Part shown: piece after piece, positions 17,010-24,812 of the stretch | Position numbering within the stretch: the first letter of the stretch is position 1 | Layout: each line of letters starts with the position of its first letter | Source of the DNA: Lacrimispora xylanolytica | Lineage (GTDB): Bacteria > Bacillota > Clostridia > Lachnospirales > Lachnospiraceae | Assembly (NCBI RefSeq): GCF_026723765.1 | Contig: NZ_CP113524.1 | Location: 1,287,001-1,351,000, forward strand | Direction: 5' to 3' | Length of the DNA: 64,000 nucleotides | The notes under the pieces: generated by a model | Database searches by the model: none | What the model was told of the DNA's origin: nothing | What the model saw: the letters and a program-made list of their open reading frames with translations, nothing else | Program-made: the position numbers and the translations under genes

Positions 17010-17183
17010 TCAATTATGATACTTCTTTTTTTTATGAATAGTAATATGGTTATTGTTCCCGCAGTAAATCCCTTTTTTAATGGGAGCAATTAAAAAACCA
17101 ATAACAACTCCTGATAAGAAAAAGGTTGATACAATCAGCTTCTTTTCAAGATAGCTCCATTCATTTTTCAAAAACTTGTCCAT
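17010..17183 (-). CDS. Small single-span membrane protein, unknown
   Basis: A 57-residue frame: an amphipathic start (MDKFLKNEWSYLEKK), one membrane helix (LIVSTFFLSGVVIGFLIAP) and a basic tail (IKKGIYCGNNN... HKKKKYHN). GGGAG lies 6 bases before the ATG at 17183. Composition resembles YtxH-like small envelope proteins, but I do not recognise it firmly. It ends about 50 bases from the second terminator copy, which would also work on this strand. Confidence 0.5.
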   Translation of the reverse strand: MDKFLKNEWSYLEKKLIVSTFFLSGVVIGFLIAPIKKGIYCGNNNHITIHKKKKYHN

Positions 17184-17307
17184 AGTTTCTCCCTTTCAAT
17201 ATTTTTATTTTATATTACTATAAAAGTACAAAATAAGTAATACCTTTCAAACAGTATATCTCCATCTATATCATTGATTAATACAAGAAAAATATAGCTT
17301 AAAAGCT

Positions 17308-17336
17308 AAAAGAAAAGGAACCGTGATATCGGCTCC
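17308..17336 (-). terminator. Terminator of the superoxide dismutase gene
   Basis: On the minus strand GGAGCC pairs with GGTTCC (one G-U) and is followed by TTTTCTTTT. Confidence 0.6.
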
Positions 17337-17391
17337 GTATTTCTTACTAATATGCAAAAGAAACGTGCTGAACGAATATGTAAGCTATATA

Positions 17392-18204
17392 TCAAACCGT
17401 AGGAACAACTTCCTCTTCTGGAGCAGCAGGAGCCTCTGGCCCTGCAACCGGAAGCTCTTCCAGTCCGGAGCCAGGCCCTGTATAAGTCTCAGGAGCTGGA
17501 ACAGGCTCTTCTTCAGCAGTAGGAGCACCTAACGTATCAGCGGGCTGTTCTGGGGCATTTGCCCTCTGATTTTCCAGATTATTCATACACTGTTTATAAA
17601 GCTCGTCTGCCATCTCCCAGTTGACTACATGGAACCAGTCTTCGATGTACGCTGCACGGTCGTTAAATCGTTTCAGATAATAAGCGTGTTCCCATACATC
17701 CATGCCAGTTACCACGCAGAATCCATCGGCAAGAGGGGTATCCTGGTTCCGGGTGGTGACTATTTCAAGGCTTCCATCGGGAGCGACCACCAGCCAGGCA
17801 AATCCTGATCCAAATACAGATAAGGCTTTTCGTTTATATTCATTAAAGAACTCTTCCAGAGTACCGAAATCCCGAACAATGGCAGGATAGAGAGTTTCGG
17901 CCTGGGAACGGTTCAGAGCATTGGTCATGCCGTTAAAATAAAGAATATGGTTATAAACGCCTCCTCCATAATTGATAATGCCTTGGCGTATTTCTTCAGG
18001 AAGGTTTTCCGGGTTTGATATCAGCTCCGGAAGGGATAAGTTTTGCAGTTCCGGATAGTTTCTTAATATTGTATTGAGCTCAACCACATACCTCTGTAAA
18101 TGCCTGTCATGATGAAGATACATGGTTTGTGTGTCAATATAAGGCTCCAGAGCGTCATAGGCGTACGGAAGCGGAGGATTCACAAATGGGTAATGTTCGT
18201 TCAT
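17392..18204 (-). CDS. Fe/Mn superoxide dismutase family protein with a Pro/Glu-rich tail
   Basis: Converts superoxide to oxygen and peroxide. The 270-residue protein has all four metal ligands of the family: His31 (TMYLHHDRH), His86 (GGGVYNHILYF), Asp169 and His173 (GMDVWEHAYYL). The catalytic domain ends near residue 205; a tail of about 65 residues rich in Pro, Glu, Ala and Thr follows, which is unusual and could be a disordered or surface-exposed extension. No signal peptide is visible. Monocistronic, with AAGGAT before ATG 18204. Metal preference (Fe or Mn) cannot be read reliably. Confidence 0.88.
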   Translation of the reverse strand: MNEHYPFVNPPLPYAYDALEPYIDTQTMYLHHDRHLQRYVVELNTILRNYPELQNLSLPELISNPENLPEEIRQGIINYGGGVYNHILYFNGMTNALNRSQAETLYPAIVRDFGTLEEFFNEYKRKALSVFGSGFAWLVVAPDGSLEIVTTRNQDTPLADGFCVVTGMDVWEHAYYLKRFNDRAAYIEDWFHVVNWEMADELYKQCMNNLENQRANAPEQPADTLGAPTAEEEPVPAPETYTGPGSGLEELPVAGPEAPAAPEEEVVPTV

Positions 18205-18358
18205 GGGCTGTTATCCTTTTGCATTTTTGTATATGTATATTCAGGGATATCTGATATATGATGGATAAGCAAGGAAGAAAAAAATAGTGTAAGCTGCAAG
18301 AGAGTGTTGTATAATAAAGAAACAGTGAATGGTCAAGGAACCGACTTTGGGTGTTTGC

Positions 18359-18375
18359 TATAGGTTTTACCTATA
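18359..18375. promoter_or_regulatory. LysR-type recognition site upstream of metY
   Basis: Perfect palindrome TATAGGT-TTT-ACCTATA (core ATAG-N7-CTAT), centred near -66 of the predicted start, the usual place for a LysR-type recognition site. A second ATAG-N7-CTAT lies at the same distance before 20894. Confidence 0.55.
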
Positions 18376-18396
18376 ACCAGATAGTAATTATACATA

Positions 18397-18426
18397 TTAA
18401 CACTAACGCTTCAAACACGGTATAAT
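18397..18426 (+). promoter_or_regulatory. Promoter of metY
   Basis: TTAACA, 18-base spacer, TATAAT; predicted start near 18433, about 50 bases before the gene. Confidence 0.55.
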
Positions 18427-18482
18427 ACGATCAAGATAGAAATCAAACAAACCAGAGAAGATGTAAACAGGAGGAATTCCCC

Positions 18483-19790
18483 ATGGCAAAGAAGAATAGA
18501 GCAGAAAGAGAATTTAAGTTTGAAACATTACAGTTACACGTTGGTCAGGAACAGGCAGATTCTGTTACCGATGCCAGAGCAGTCCCTATTTACCAGACAT
18601 CCTCTTATGTATTTCATAGCAGCGAGCATGCGGCAGCAAGGTTTAATCTGACAGATGCAGGCAATATTTACGGAAGACTTACCAACCCTACCCAGGATGT
18701 ATTTGAACGGAGAATTGCAGCACTGGAAGGGGGACTCGCAGCCCTTGCCGTTGCCTCTGGAGCAGCAGCGGTAGCTTATTCCGTTGAGAACCTTGCAAAG
18801 AATGGCGATCATATTGTTGCAGCTAAAAATATTTACGGCGGAACCTATAACCTGCTGGCTCATACTCTTCCGGAGTACGGTATTGAAACCACATTCGTGG
18901 ATCCTTTTGATTACGATGCCTTAGATAAAGCGGTTCAGGAGAATACAAAGCTTATTTTTATCGAGACTCTTGGAAACCCTAACTCCGATGTCGTTGATAT
19001 TGAGAAAATTGCTCATATCGCTCATGCACATAAAATTCCGTTAATCGTGGATAATACCTTTGCGACTCCTTATTTGGTAAGACCTATTGAATACGGAGCG
19101 GATATCGTGGTACATTCAGCAACCAAATTCATCGGTGGCCACGGAACCACCATTGGCGGCGTGATTGTTGACAGCGGAAAATTTGACTGGGAAGCATCCG
19201 GTAAATTCGAGACCTTAACAGAGCCAAATCCAAGCTATCACGGAATCTGCTTTACAAAGGCAGCAGGAGCGGCAGCCTATATTACGAAGATTCGGGCGAT
19301 TTTACTTCGTGACACAGGGGCCTCCATTTCCCCGATTCACTCCTTTATCTTCTTACAGGGACTTGAGACCTTATCCTTAAGGGTTGAACGCCATGTGGAA
19401 AATGCCATTAAGGTAGTGGAATTCTTGAAAAATCATCCTCAGGTAGAGAAGGTGCATCACCCATCTATTTCAGAGGATGCACAGCAGCAGGAGCTTTATA
19501 AGAAGTATTTCCCAAATGGAGGCGGTTCCATCTTCACCTTTGAGATTAAGGGAGATGCAAAGAAAGCAAAAGATTTCATTGACCAGCTGGAGCTGTTTTC
19601 TCTACTGGCAAATGTAGCTGACGTAAAGTCTCTGGTAATCCATCCGGCTTCCACCACACATTCCCAGATGACGGAAGAGGAGCTTTTAGGCTCTGGAATT
19701 AAGCCGAACACCATTCGACTTTCCATTGGTACGGAGCATGCAGCGGATATCATTGAAGATTTAGCAGAAGCATTCAAAGCAGTGGAATAG
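18483..19790 (+). CDS. metY: O-acetylhomoserine sulfhydrylase / aminocarboxypropyltransferase
   Basis: PLP enzyme that makes homocysteine from O-acetylhomoserine and sulfide, or can transfer the group to other thiols. The 435-residue length is typical of MetY rather than the shorter MetB/MetC. Signatures: ETLQLHVGQ at the N-terminus, YGRLTNPTQDVFERRIAALEGG near residues 60-81, and the PLP-lysine motif SATKFIGGHGTTIGG near 212-226. Ribosome site AGGAGG. It is followed by a hairpin and then the LysR regulator gene, which probably controls it through the palindrome at 18359. It opens a 14-kb cluster of sulfur amino-acid genes. Confidence 0.92.
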   Translation: MAKKNRAEREFKFETLQLHVGQEQADSVTDARAVPIYQTSSYVFHSSEHAAARFNLTDAGNIYGRLTNPTQDVFERRIAALEGGLAALAVASGAAAVAYSVENLAKNGDHIVAAKNIYGGTYNLLAHTLPEYGIETTFVDPFDYDALDKAVQENTKLIFIETLGNPNSDVVDIEKIAHIAHAHKIPLIVDNTFATPYLVRPIEYGADIVVHSATKFIGGHGTTIGGVIVDSGKFDWEASGKFETLTEPNPSYHGICFTKAAGAAAYITKIRAILLRDTGASISPIHSFIFLQGLETLSLRVERHVENAIKVVEFLKNHPQVEKVHHPSISEDAQQQELYKKYFPNGGGSIFTFEIKGDAKKAKDFIDQLELFSLLANVADVKSLVIHPASTTHSQMTEEELLGSGIKPNTIRLSIGTEHAADIIEDLAEAFKAVE

Positions 19791-19807
19791 GATTACATAA
19801 CCGCACG

Positions 19808-19835
19808 CAGGCTGCCATTACCATATGGCAGCCTG
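19808..19835 (+). terminator. Hairpin between metY and the lysR gene
   Basis: Perfect 11-base stem CAGGCTGCCAT / ATGGCAGCCTG with a short loop; only TTG follows, so it may be a partial terminator or mRNA-end stabiliser. Confidence 0.5.
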
Positions 19836-19863
19836 TTGAGCGCGTGTCAGGAAAGGAGTAACT

Positions 19864-20772
19864 ATGACATTACAACAGTTACGGTATGCCGTCTGCATTG
19901 CCAACCAGAAGTCCATGAACAAGGCAGCAGCCGAACTATTCATTACCCAGCCAAGTCTGTCAAGCACCATAAGGGATTTAGAGGAGGAGATAGGTCTGAC
20001 CATATTTCTTCGTTCCAACCGTGGTATAGTGATCACATCGGAAGGGGAAGAATTTTTAGGATATGCAAGACAGATGTTGGAGCAGTACCGTCAGATGGAA
20101 GAACGGTTTGTAAAAAAGGAAAAATTCAAAAAGAAGTTCAGCGTTTCCATGCAGCATTATACCTTTGCGGTTCAGGCTTTCATTCATATGGCAAAAGAGT
20201 TTGGTATGGATGATTACGAATTTGCCGTCCATGAAACAAAGACCTATGAGGTCATTTTAAATGTGAAAAACCAGAAGAGCGAAGTGGGAATTCTTTATTT
20301 AAATGACTTTAACCAAAAAGCCATGGAAAAACTTCTTATCGACAATGACTTAGAGTTCATCGATCTGTTTCGATGCGGAATCTATGTGTATCTTTGGAAA
20401 GGAAATCCCCTTGCGGCCATGGACCGGATCGGATTTGAAGACCTTAAAAATTATCCCTGTCTTTCCTTTGAGCAGGGAAATAACAATTCCTTTTATCTGG
20501 CAGAAGAAGTATTCAGCACCTATGAATATAAGCAGATTATTAAGGCTGACGACAGGGCCACCTTATTAAATCTGATGGTGGGACTAAACGGATATACTCT
20601 TTGCTGTGGTATCATCTGCGAGGACTTAAACGGAGGAGAATATCGAGCCATTCCTCTTGATACAGAGGATAAGATGAGAATTGGGTATATTAAAAAGAAA
20701 AAAATGCCCTTAAGTGTTCTTGGAACGAAATATATTGACGAGCTTAAAAAGTATGAGGCCCAGCTATTGTAA
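19864..20772 (+). CDS. LysR-family transcriptional regulator of sulfur genes
   Basis: A 302-residue LysR-type regulator: N-terminal winged HTH (LQQLRYAVCIANQKSMNKAAAELFI, then TQPSLSSTIRDLEEEIG), linker helix, and a substrate-binding domain. It sits between metY and a trans-sulfuration gene on the same strand, so control of these genes is very likely; regulators of this type (CmbR, YwfK/CysL) sense O-acetylserine or related intermediates. ATAG-N7-CTAT sites at -66 of both neighbouring targets are candidate binding sites. Ribosome site GGAAAGGAG. Confidence 0.9.
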   Translation: MTLQQLRYAVCIANQKSMNKAAAELFITQPSLSSTIRDLEEEIGLTIFLRSNRGIVITSEGEEFLGYARQMLEQYRQMEERFVKKEKFKKKFSVSMQHYTFAVQAFIHMAKEFGMDDYEFAVHETKTYEVILNVKNQKSEVGILYLNDFNQKAMEKLLIDNDLEFIDLFRCGIYVYLWKGNPLAAMDRIGFEDLKNYPCLSFEQGNNNSFYLAEEVFSTYEYKQIIKADDRATLLNLMVGLNGYTLCCGIICEDLNGGEYRAIPLDTEDKMRIGYIKKKKMPLSVLGTKYIDELKKYEAQLL

Positions 20773-20786
20773 GAAAATATTGAACC

Positions 20787-20801
20787 ATAGAAAGAAACTA
20801 T
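20787..20801. promoter_or_regulatory. Second ATAG-N7-CTAT site, upstream of the trans-sulfuration gene
   Basis: Same core as the site at 18359, centred about 66 bases before the predicted start implied by the TATACT -10 at 20849-20854. The -35 region is poor, as expected for an activator-dependent promoter. Confidence 0.45.
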
Positions 20802-20893
20802 AGCAGGCTATTGTTTTTTAGTATTAGCGGTTCAACCTACCATATGGGTATACTTATAGGACAAAATAGAAAACGAGAAAGCGGTGGATAAGT

Positions 20894-22048
20894 ATGGAAT
20901 ATGGAATTTCAACAAAGTGTTTATACGGCAATGGAACAGAGGAAACGGTGGATCAATCAGGGGCAATCAGCTTCCCTATTTATCAAACAGCTACCTTTGC
21001 ACATAGAGGTGTAGGAGAAAGCACCGGGTACGATTACAGCCGTTTGCAGAACCCAACGAGAGAGCAACTGGAAAAGGTAGTGGCAGCATTGGAAAGCGGT
21101 GTGGATGCCCTGGCATTTTCCAGCGGAATGGCTGCCATTACAGCTTTGATGGAATTATTCCGTCCCGGTGACCATATTATTACGGATTGCGATTTATATG
21201 GAGGAAGCATTCGCCTTTTTGACAATGTGAGTAAGAAAAATGGAATCTTATTCAGCAACGTTGACTGCGCAAAATGTTCTCCGGAAGAATTTGAAAAGCT
21301 GGTAGGGGAGAATACAAAAGCCATCTTTATTGAAACTCCCACCAATCCAATGATGAATGTCATTGACATTGAAAGACTGGCAGAAATATCAAAAAAACAT
21401 GGACTTCTTCTCATTGTTGACAATACATTTATGTCTCCTTATTTTCAGAATCCCTTAAAACTGGGAGCGGATATTGTGGTTCACAGCGGAACCAAATATC
21501 TGGGAGGACATAACGATACCATAGCTGGATTTTTAGTAGCCTCCACAAAAGAGCTTTCTGAAAAGCTGCGCTTTCTTATTAAGACAGTGGGCTCCGGACT
21601 GGCTCCATTTGACAGCTGGCTGATCTTAAGAGGAATTAAGACACTGGCCCTTAGAATGGACCGGGCTGAGAAGAATGCAGAGCAGCTGGTTTCCTTTCTT
21701 TGTAACGAAAAGAAGGTAACAAAGGTCTGTTACCCGGGGCTTAAAGATCATCCGGGACATGAGGTCTGTAAAAAGCAGGCGAGAGGCTTTGGCTGTATGG
21801 TCACCTTTGAGGTGGAATCAAAGGAACTGGCTCATAAGATTTTAAAGGATGTCCGGTTGATCCGTTTCGCAGAAAGCCTGGGAGGCGTAGAAACTCTGAT
21901 TACTTATCCCATTACCCAGACCCATGCCGATGTACCGAAAGAGGTTCTGGCTGCGAATGGAGTTACGGACCGTATCTTACGGTTATCCGTAGGAATTGAA
22001 GACGCAGAAGATTTAATCAAAGAATTGGAGCAGGTATTTCATGAGTAA
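20894..22048 (+). CDS. Trans-sulfuration PLP enzyme (cystathionine gamma-synthase / gamma-lyase family)
   Basis: A 384-residue Cys/Met-metabolism PLP enzyme. It interconverts cysteine, cystathionine and homocysteine, or releases sulfide from cysteine or homocysteine. Signatures: YDYSRLQNPTREQLEKVVAALE near residues 46-67, SSGMAAI near 79, and the PLP-lysine motif HSGTKYLGGHNDTIAGF near 195-211. MetB, MetC and MGL-type activities cannot be separated reliably from sequence. Its stop overlaps the following lyase gene by 8 bases, so the two are coupled, which suggests synthase plus beta-lyase acting in sequence towards homocysteine. Confidence 0.88.
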   Translation: MEYGISTKCLYGNGTEETVDQSGAISFPIYQTATFAHRGVGESTGYDYSRLQNPTREQLEKVVAALESGVDALAFSSGMAAITALMELFRPGDHIITDCDLYGGSIRLFDNVSKKNGILFSNVDCAKCSPEEFEKLVGENTKAIFIETPTNPMMNVIDIERLAEISKKHGLLLIVDNTFMSPYFQNPLKLGADIVVHSGTKYLGGHNDTIAGFLVASTKELSEKLRFLIKTVGSGLAPFDSWLILRGIKTLALRMDRAEKNAEQLVSFLCNEKKVTKVCYPGLKDHPGHEVCKKQARGFGCMVTFEVESKELAHKILKDVRLIRFAESLGGVETLITYPITQTHADVPKEVLAANGVTDRILRLSVGIEDAEDLIKELEQVFHE

Positions 22049-23225
22049 GAGAAATTACGATTTTGATGAATTAATAGAGAGAAGGAATACCAACTGTCTG
22101 AAATACGACTTTGCCCTGCGCAGAGGAAAGCCGGAGCATGTGCTGCCCTTGTGGGTCGCAGATATGGATTTTAGAGTCTCCCAGGAGGTTTTAGATGCCA
22201 TAACGGAACGGGTCCAGCATGGTATTTTCGGCTACAGCGAAGTACAGGAGGATTATTTTGAGGCAGTAAGGGACTGGATGAAAAAGCGGCATGACTGGTC
22301 TGTGGAACGGAGATGGCTTGTTAAGACTCCTGGCGTCGTGTTCGCCCTGGCTATGGCTGTGAGAGCCTTTACAAAGCCGGGAGACGGAGTCATGATCCAG
22401 CAGCCGGTTTATTATCCCTTCAGCGAAGTGATTGAGGATAACGGCAGAAGGATTGTGGACAATACCCTGGTTCTTTCAGAAGACGGTATTTACAGAATGG
22501 ATCTGGCGGACTTTGAAAAAAAGGCTGTGGAAAACAAGGTGAAATTATTCCTCTTATGCAATCCCCATAATCCAGTGGGAAGAGTCTATTCCAGAGAGGA
22601 ATTAGAGCAGCTGGGTGAAATCTGCATCCGCCACGACATTCTGGTCATCAGCGATGAGATCCATCAGGATTTTGTCTACGACGGAAAGCATCAGGTATTT
22701 GCAAACATTGGAGACGAGCTTAAAAACAGGACGATTACCTGCACGGCTCCCAGCAAGACCTTTAACCTGGCCGGTCTTCAGGTCTCCAATATTTTTATAT
22801 CAAACGCTGATATCAGAAGAAGGTTTAAAAAAGAAATTGCAGCCGCAGGCTACAGTCAGCTAAACACCCTGGGACTTACGGCTTGTGAGGCGGCTTACCG
22901 CCATGGAGAAGCGTGGCATGAGGAGTTGATGGAATACCTAAAAGAAAATCTCGGCTTTGTAAGGGAGTATCTAAAGAAACATTTGCCTCAAATCAAGCTG
23001 ATCGAGCCAGAGGGTACCTATCTTGTATGGCTGGATTTTCGGGAGCTTGGACTCACAGAAGAAGAGCGGGAGTCAATGATTGTAACAAAAGCAGGCCTCT
23101 GGCTGGACAGCGGAGCCATTTTCGGAGAAGCCGGAGAAGGGTTTGAGCGGATTAACATTGCATGTCCGAAGTCAACGTTAAAGCAGGCTCTTGATAAGCT
23201 GAAGGCTGCCATAGCAGAACTTTAA
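22041..23225 (+). CDS. MalY/PatB family cystathionine beta-lyase
   Basis: Fold-type I PLP enzyme that cleaves cystathionine or other cysteine S-conjugates to a thiol, pyruvate and ammonia. The 394-residue protein has WVADMDF near residue 39, NPHNPVGRVY near 174, SDEIHQDFVY near 205, and the PLP-lysine motif APSKTFNLAGLQ near 237. MalY-type lyases accept many S-substituted cysteines, which fits the downstream operon of putative thiol-conjugate enzymes. It overlaps the preceding gene by 8 bases. Confidence 0.9.
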   Translation: MSKRNYDFDELIERRNTNCLKYDFALRRGKPEHVLPLWVADMDFRVSQEVLDAITERVQHGIFGYSEVQEDYFEAVRDWMKKRHDWSVERRWLVKTPGVVFALAMAVRAFTKPGDGVMIQQPVYYPFSEVIEDNGRRIVDNTLVLSEDGIYRMDLADFEKKAVENKVKLFLLCNPHNPVGRVYSREELEQLGEICIRHDILVISDEIHQDFVYDGKHQVFANIGDELKNRTITCTAPSKTFNLAGLQVSNIFISNADIRRRFKKEIAAAGYSQLNTLGLTACEAAYRHGEAWHEELMEYLKENLGFVREYLKKHLPQIKLIEPEGTYLVWLDFRELGLTEEERESMIVTKAGLWLDSGAIFGEAGEGFERINIACPKSTLKQALDKLKAAIAEL

Positions 23226-23243
23226 AAAAATATTAAAAAGTTA

Positions 23244-23272
23244 TTGACACACACCTTTTCATGTATTAATAT
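23244..23272 (+). promoter_or_regulatory. Promoter of the cysK leader
   Basis: Consensus TTGACA, 17-base spacer, TAATAT. Transcription would start near 23280 and give a leader of about 275 bases before cysK. Confidence 0.75.
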
Positions 23273-23327
23273 AATTATAACATATAAACATATTAAATAT
23301 GTATGTAAATAGAAGAGGTGGTCACAT

Positions 23328-23426
23328 ATGAAATATAATACGAATGTTATCTCTAATCGGATCTATTTTAATAATAAATGTTGTTGTCAGGCTGTATGTA
23401 TGGAGAGTGATACAGTTTTATTGTAA
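23328..23426 (+). CDS. Cysteine-codon leader peptide upstream of cysK
   Basis: A 32-residue ORF beginning MKYNTNVISN, with three consecutive Cys codons at positions 18-20 and a fourth at 24 (KCCCQAVC). GAGGTGG lies 6 bases before the ATG. The third Cys codon is the start of an arm (23383-23392) that pairs perfectly, with one G-U, with 23440-23449. A terminator follows at 23488. The arrangement matches leader peptides of amino-acid attenuators: ribosome stalling on Cys codons would break the first stem and favour read-through into cysK. Function is inferred from layout. Confidence 0.7.
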   Translation: MKYNTNVISNRIYFNNKCCCQAVCMESDTVLL

Positions 23427-23522
23427 TGCCATTTGCGTTGCCTGACAGCTTAAAGGGATGAAATAGCAGTTTATTTCATAAACACCAAAGAGCAGGTGCC
23501 AAAGTGGCAGCTGCTCTTTTTT
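23383..23522 (+). promoter_or_regulatory. Putative cysteine attenuator (alternative stem plus terminator)
   Basis: Stem A: 23383-23392 with 23440-23449 (10 base pairs; its 5' arm overlaps the Cys codons). Stem B: terminator AGAGCAG.TGCC / GGCA.CTGCTCT with a T-run, 23488-23522. The freed 3' arm of stem A (GCCTG) can pair with CAGGT in the 5' arm of the terminator, giving a possible antiterminator. Next gene: cysK. Confidence 0.65.
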
Positions 23523-23554
23523 CATAATCAAACTAAAAAATGGAGGAACATATC

Positions 23555-24487
23555 ATGGGAGCAATCAAAGAAAGTGCATTAGAATTAATTGGAGGAACAC
23601 CGTTACTTAAATTAAACCGCTACAGTGCAAAGGAAGGAATTAAGGACGCTACCATACTTGCGAAGCTGGAATACTTAAATCCGGCAGGTTCTGTAAAAGA
23701 TCGTATCGCGCTCGCCATGATCGAGGATGCGGAAGCAAGCGGCGTATTAAAGGAAGGCGCTACCATAATCGAGCCAACCTCCGGCAATACAGGAATCGGC
23801 CTTGCAGCGGTTGCAGCGGCAAAGGGCTATAAGACGATACTTACGCTTCCGGATACCATGAGTGTGGAACGAAGAAACTTATTAAAAGCATACGGCGCAG
23901 AGCTGGTACTGACAGAAGGAGCCAAGGGCATGAAGGGCGCCATTGCAAAGGCAGAGGAATTAAAGGAGTCCATTCCTGGTTCCGTCATCCTTGGTCAGTT
24001 CGTAAATCCAGCAAACCCTAAGGTGCACAGAGCTACCACCGGACCAGAGATCTGGGAGCAGACCGATGGAAGCGTAGATATCTTTGTCGCAGGCGTAGGA
24101 ACTGGCGGAACCATTACTGGAGCAGGCTCCTACTTAAAGGAAAAGAATCCGGATATTAAGATCGTAGCCGTAGAGCCTGCTAGCAGCCCGGTACTTTCCG
24201 GAGGAAACCCAGGCCCTCATAAGATTCAGGGAATCGGAGCAGGATTCGTACCAGAGGTATTGGATACAAAAATTTACGATGAGGTCATCACAGTAGAGAA
24301 TGAAGATTCATTTGCAGAAGGAAAGACCTTTGCAGTTACCGAGGGAATCCTGGTAGGTATTTCATCTGGTGCAGCATTGAGAGCAGCAAAAATATTAGCA
24401 GAAAGACCTGAAAACAAGGGAAAAACCATTGTTGTGGTATTACCTGATTCCGGTGACCGCTATCTGTCCACCCCATTATTTGGCTAA
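23555..24487 (+). CDS. cysK: Cysteine synthase (O-acetylserine sulfhydrylase)
   Basis: PLP enzyme making cysteine from O-acetylserine and sulfide, the last step of assimilation. The 310-residue protein has the PLP-lysine motif [12 protein letters not shown] near residues 35-46, the substrate loop [11 protein letters not shown] near 68-78, and the phosphate-binding [10 protein letters not shown] near 175-184. ATG 23555 has GGAGG 8 bases upstream; the in-frame ATG at 23540 would place that site inside the gene. It is monocistronic between its own leader and a strong terminator at 24521, which suggests regulation by cysteine supply. Confidence 0.95.
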   Translation: MGAIKESALELIGGTPLLKLNRYSAKEGIKDATILAKLEYLNPAGSVKDRIALAMIEDAEASGVLKEGATIIEPTSGNTGIGLAAVAAAKGYKTILTLPDTMSVERRNLLKAYGAELVLTEGAKGMKGAIAKAEELKESIPGSVILGQFVNPANPKVHRATTGPEIWEQTDGSVDIFVAGVGTGGTITGAGSYLKEKNPDIKIVAVEPASSPVLSGGNPGPHKIQGIGAGFVPEVLDTKIYDEVITVENEDSFAEGKTFAVTEGILVGISSGAALRAAKILAERPENKGKTIVVVLPDSGDRYLSTPLFG

Positions 24488-24520
24488 AGAGATCTGACAT
24501 ACAAGGTGACTGGTGGTATT

Positions 24521-24563
24521 TACAGCTGGTTATAAGTAAATCTTATTGCCAGCTGTATTTTTT
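24521..24563 (+). terminator. Terminator after cysK
   Basis: TACAGCTGG and ATAAG arms pair with CTTAT and CCAGCTGTA and run into TTTTTT. Confidence 0.85.
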
Positions 24564-24637
24564 ATATATTATACAGAAACCTATAGGAATGGTATGATTT
24601 AAGAAAGAATAAAGAAAGTACAGAAAGGAGTTTTCAA

Positions 24638-24721
24638 ATGAAGTGTTGGAACATGAAATCAAACAATCATTTAATCGTCATGTGCAGACTCTCTTTATGC
24701 TATACCAATGGCGAAACCTGA
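24638..24721 (+). CDS. Second Cys-codon leader peptide, upstream of the thiol operon
   Basis: A 27-residue ORF beginning MKCWNMKSNN with Cys codons at positions 3, 16 and 21 (VMCRLSLC). AAAGGAG lies 7 bases before the ATG. It is followed by the terminator at 24752, whose core resembles that of the cysK leader. A TATGC stretch holding the third Cys codon can pair with GCATA at 24729-24733, and CATAG there with CTATG at 24743, so mutually exclusive folds exist. Promoter is probably the TATGAT at 24593-24598. Function is inferred. Confidence 0.6.
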   Translation: MKCWNMKSNNHLIVMCRLSLCYTNGET

Positions 24722-24751
24722 TATCCTATGCATAGAAAAAATGCTATGGGG

Positions 24752-24781
24752 AGCAGGCGTCAGACGGCATCTGCTTTTTTT
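24752..24781 (+). terminator. Attenuator-type terminator before the thiol operon
   Basis: AGCAG and GTC pair with GGC and CTGCT around a short loop, then seven or more Ts; 30 bases before the first structural gene. Same outline as the terminator at 23488-23522. Confidence 0.7.
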
Positions 24782-24812
24782 GTACCCAAAAATCAGAAAG
24801 AAGGAAAAAATA

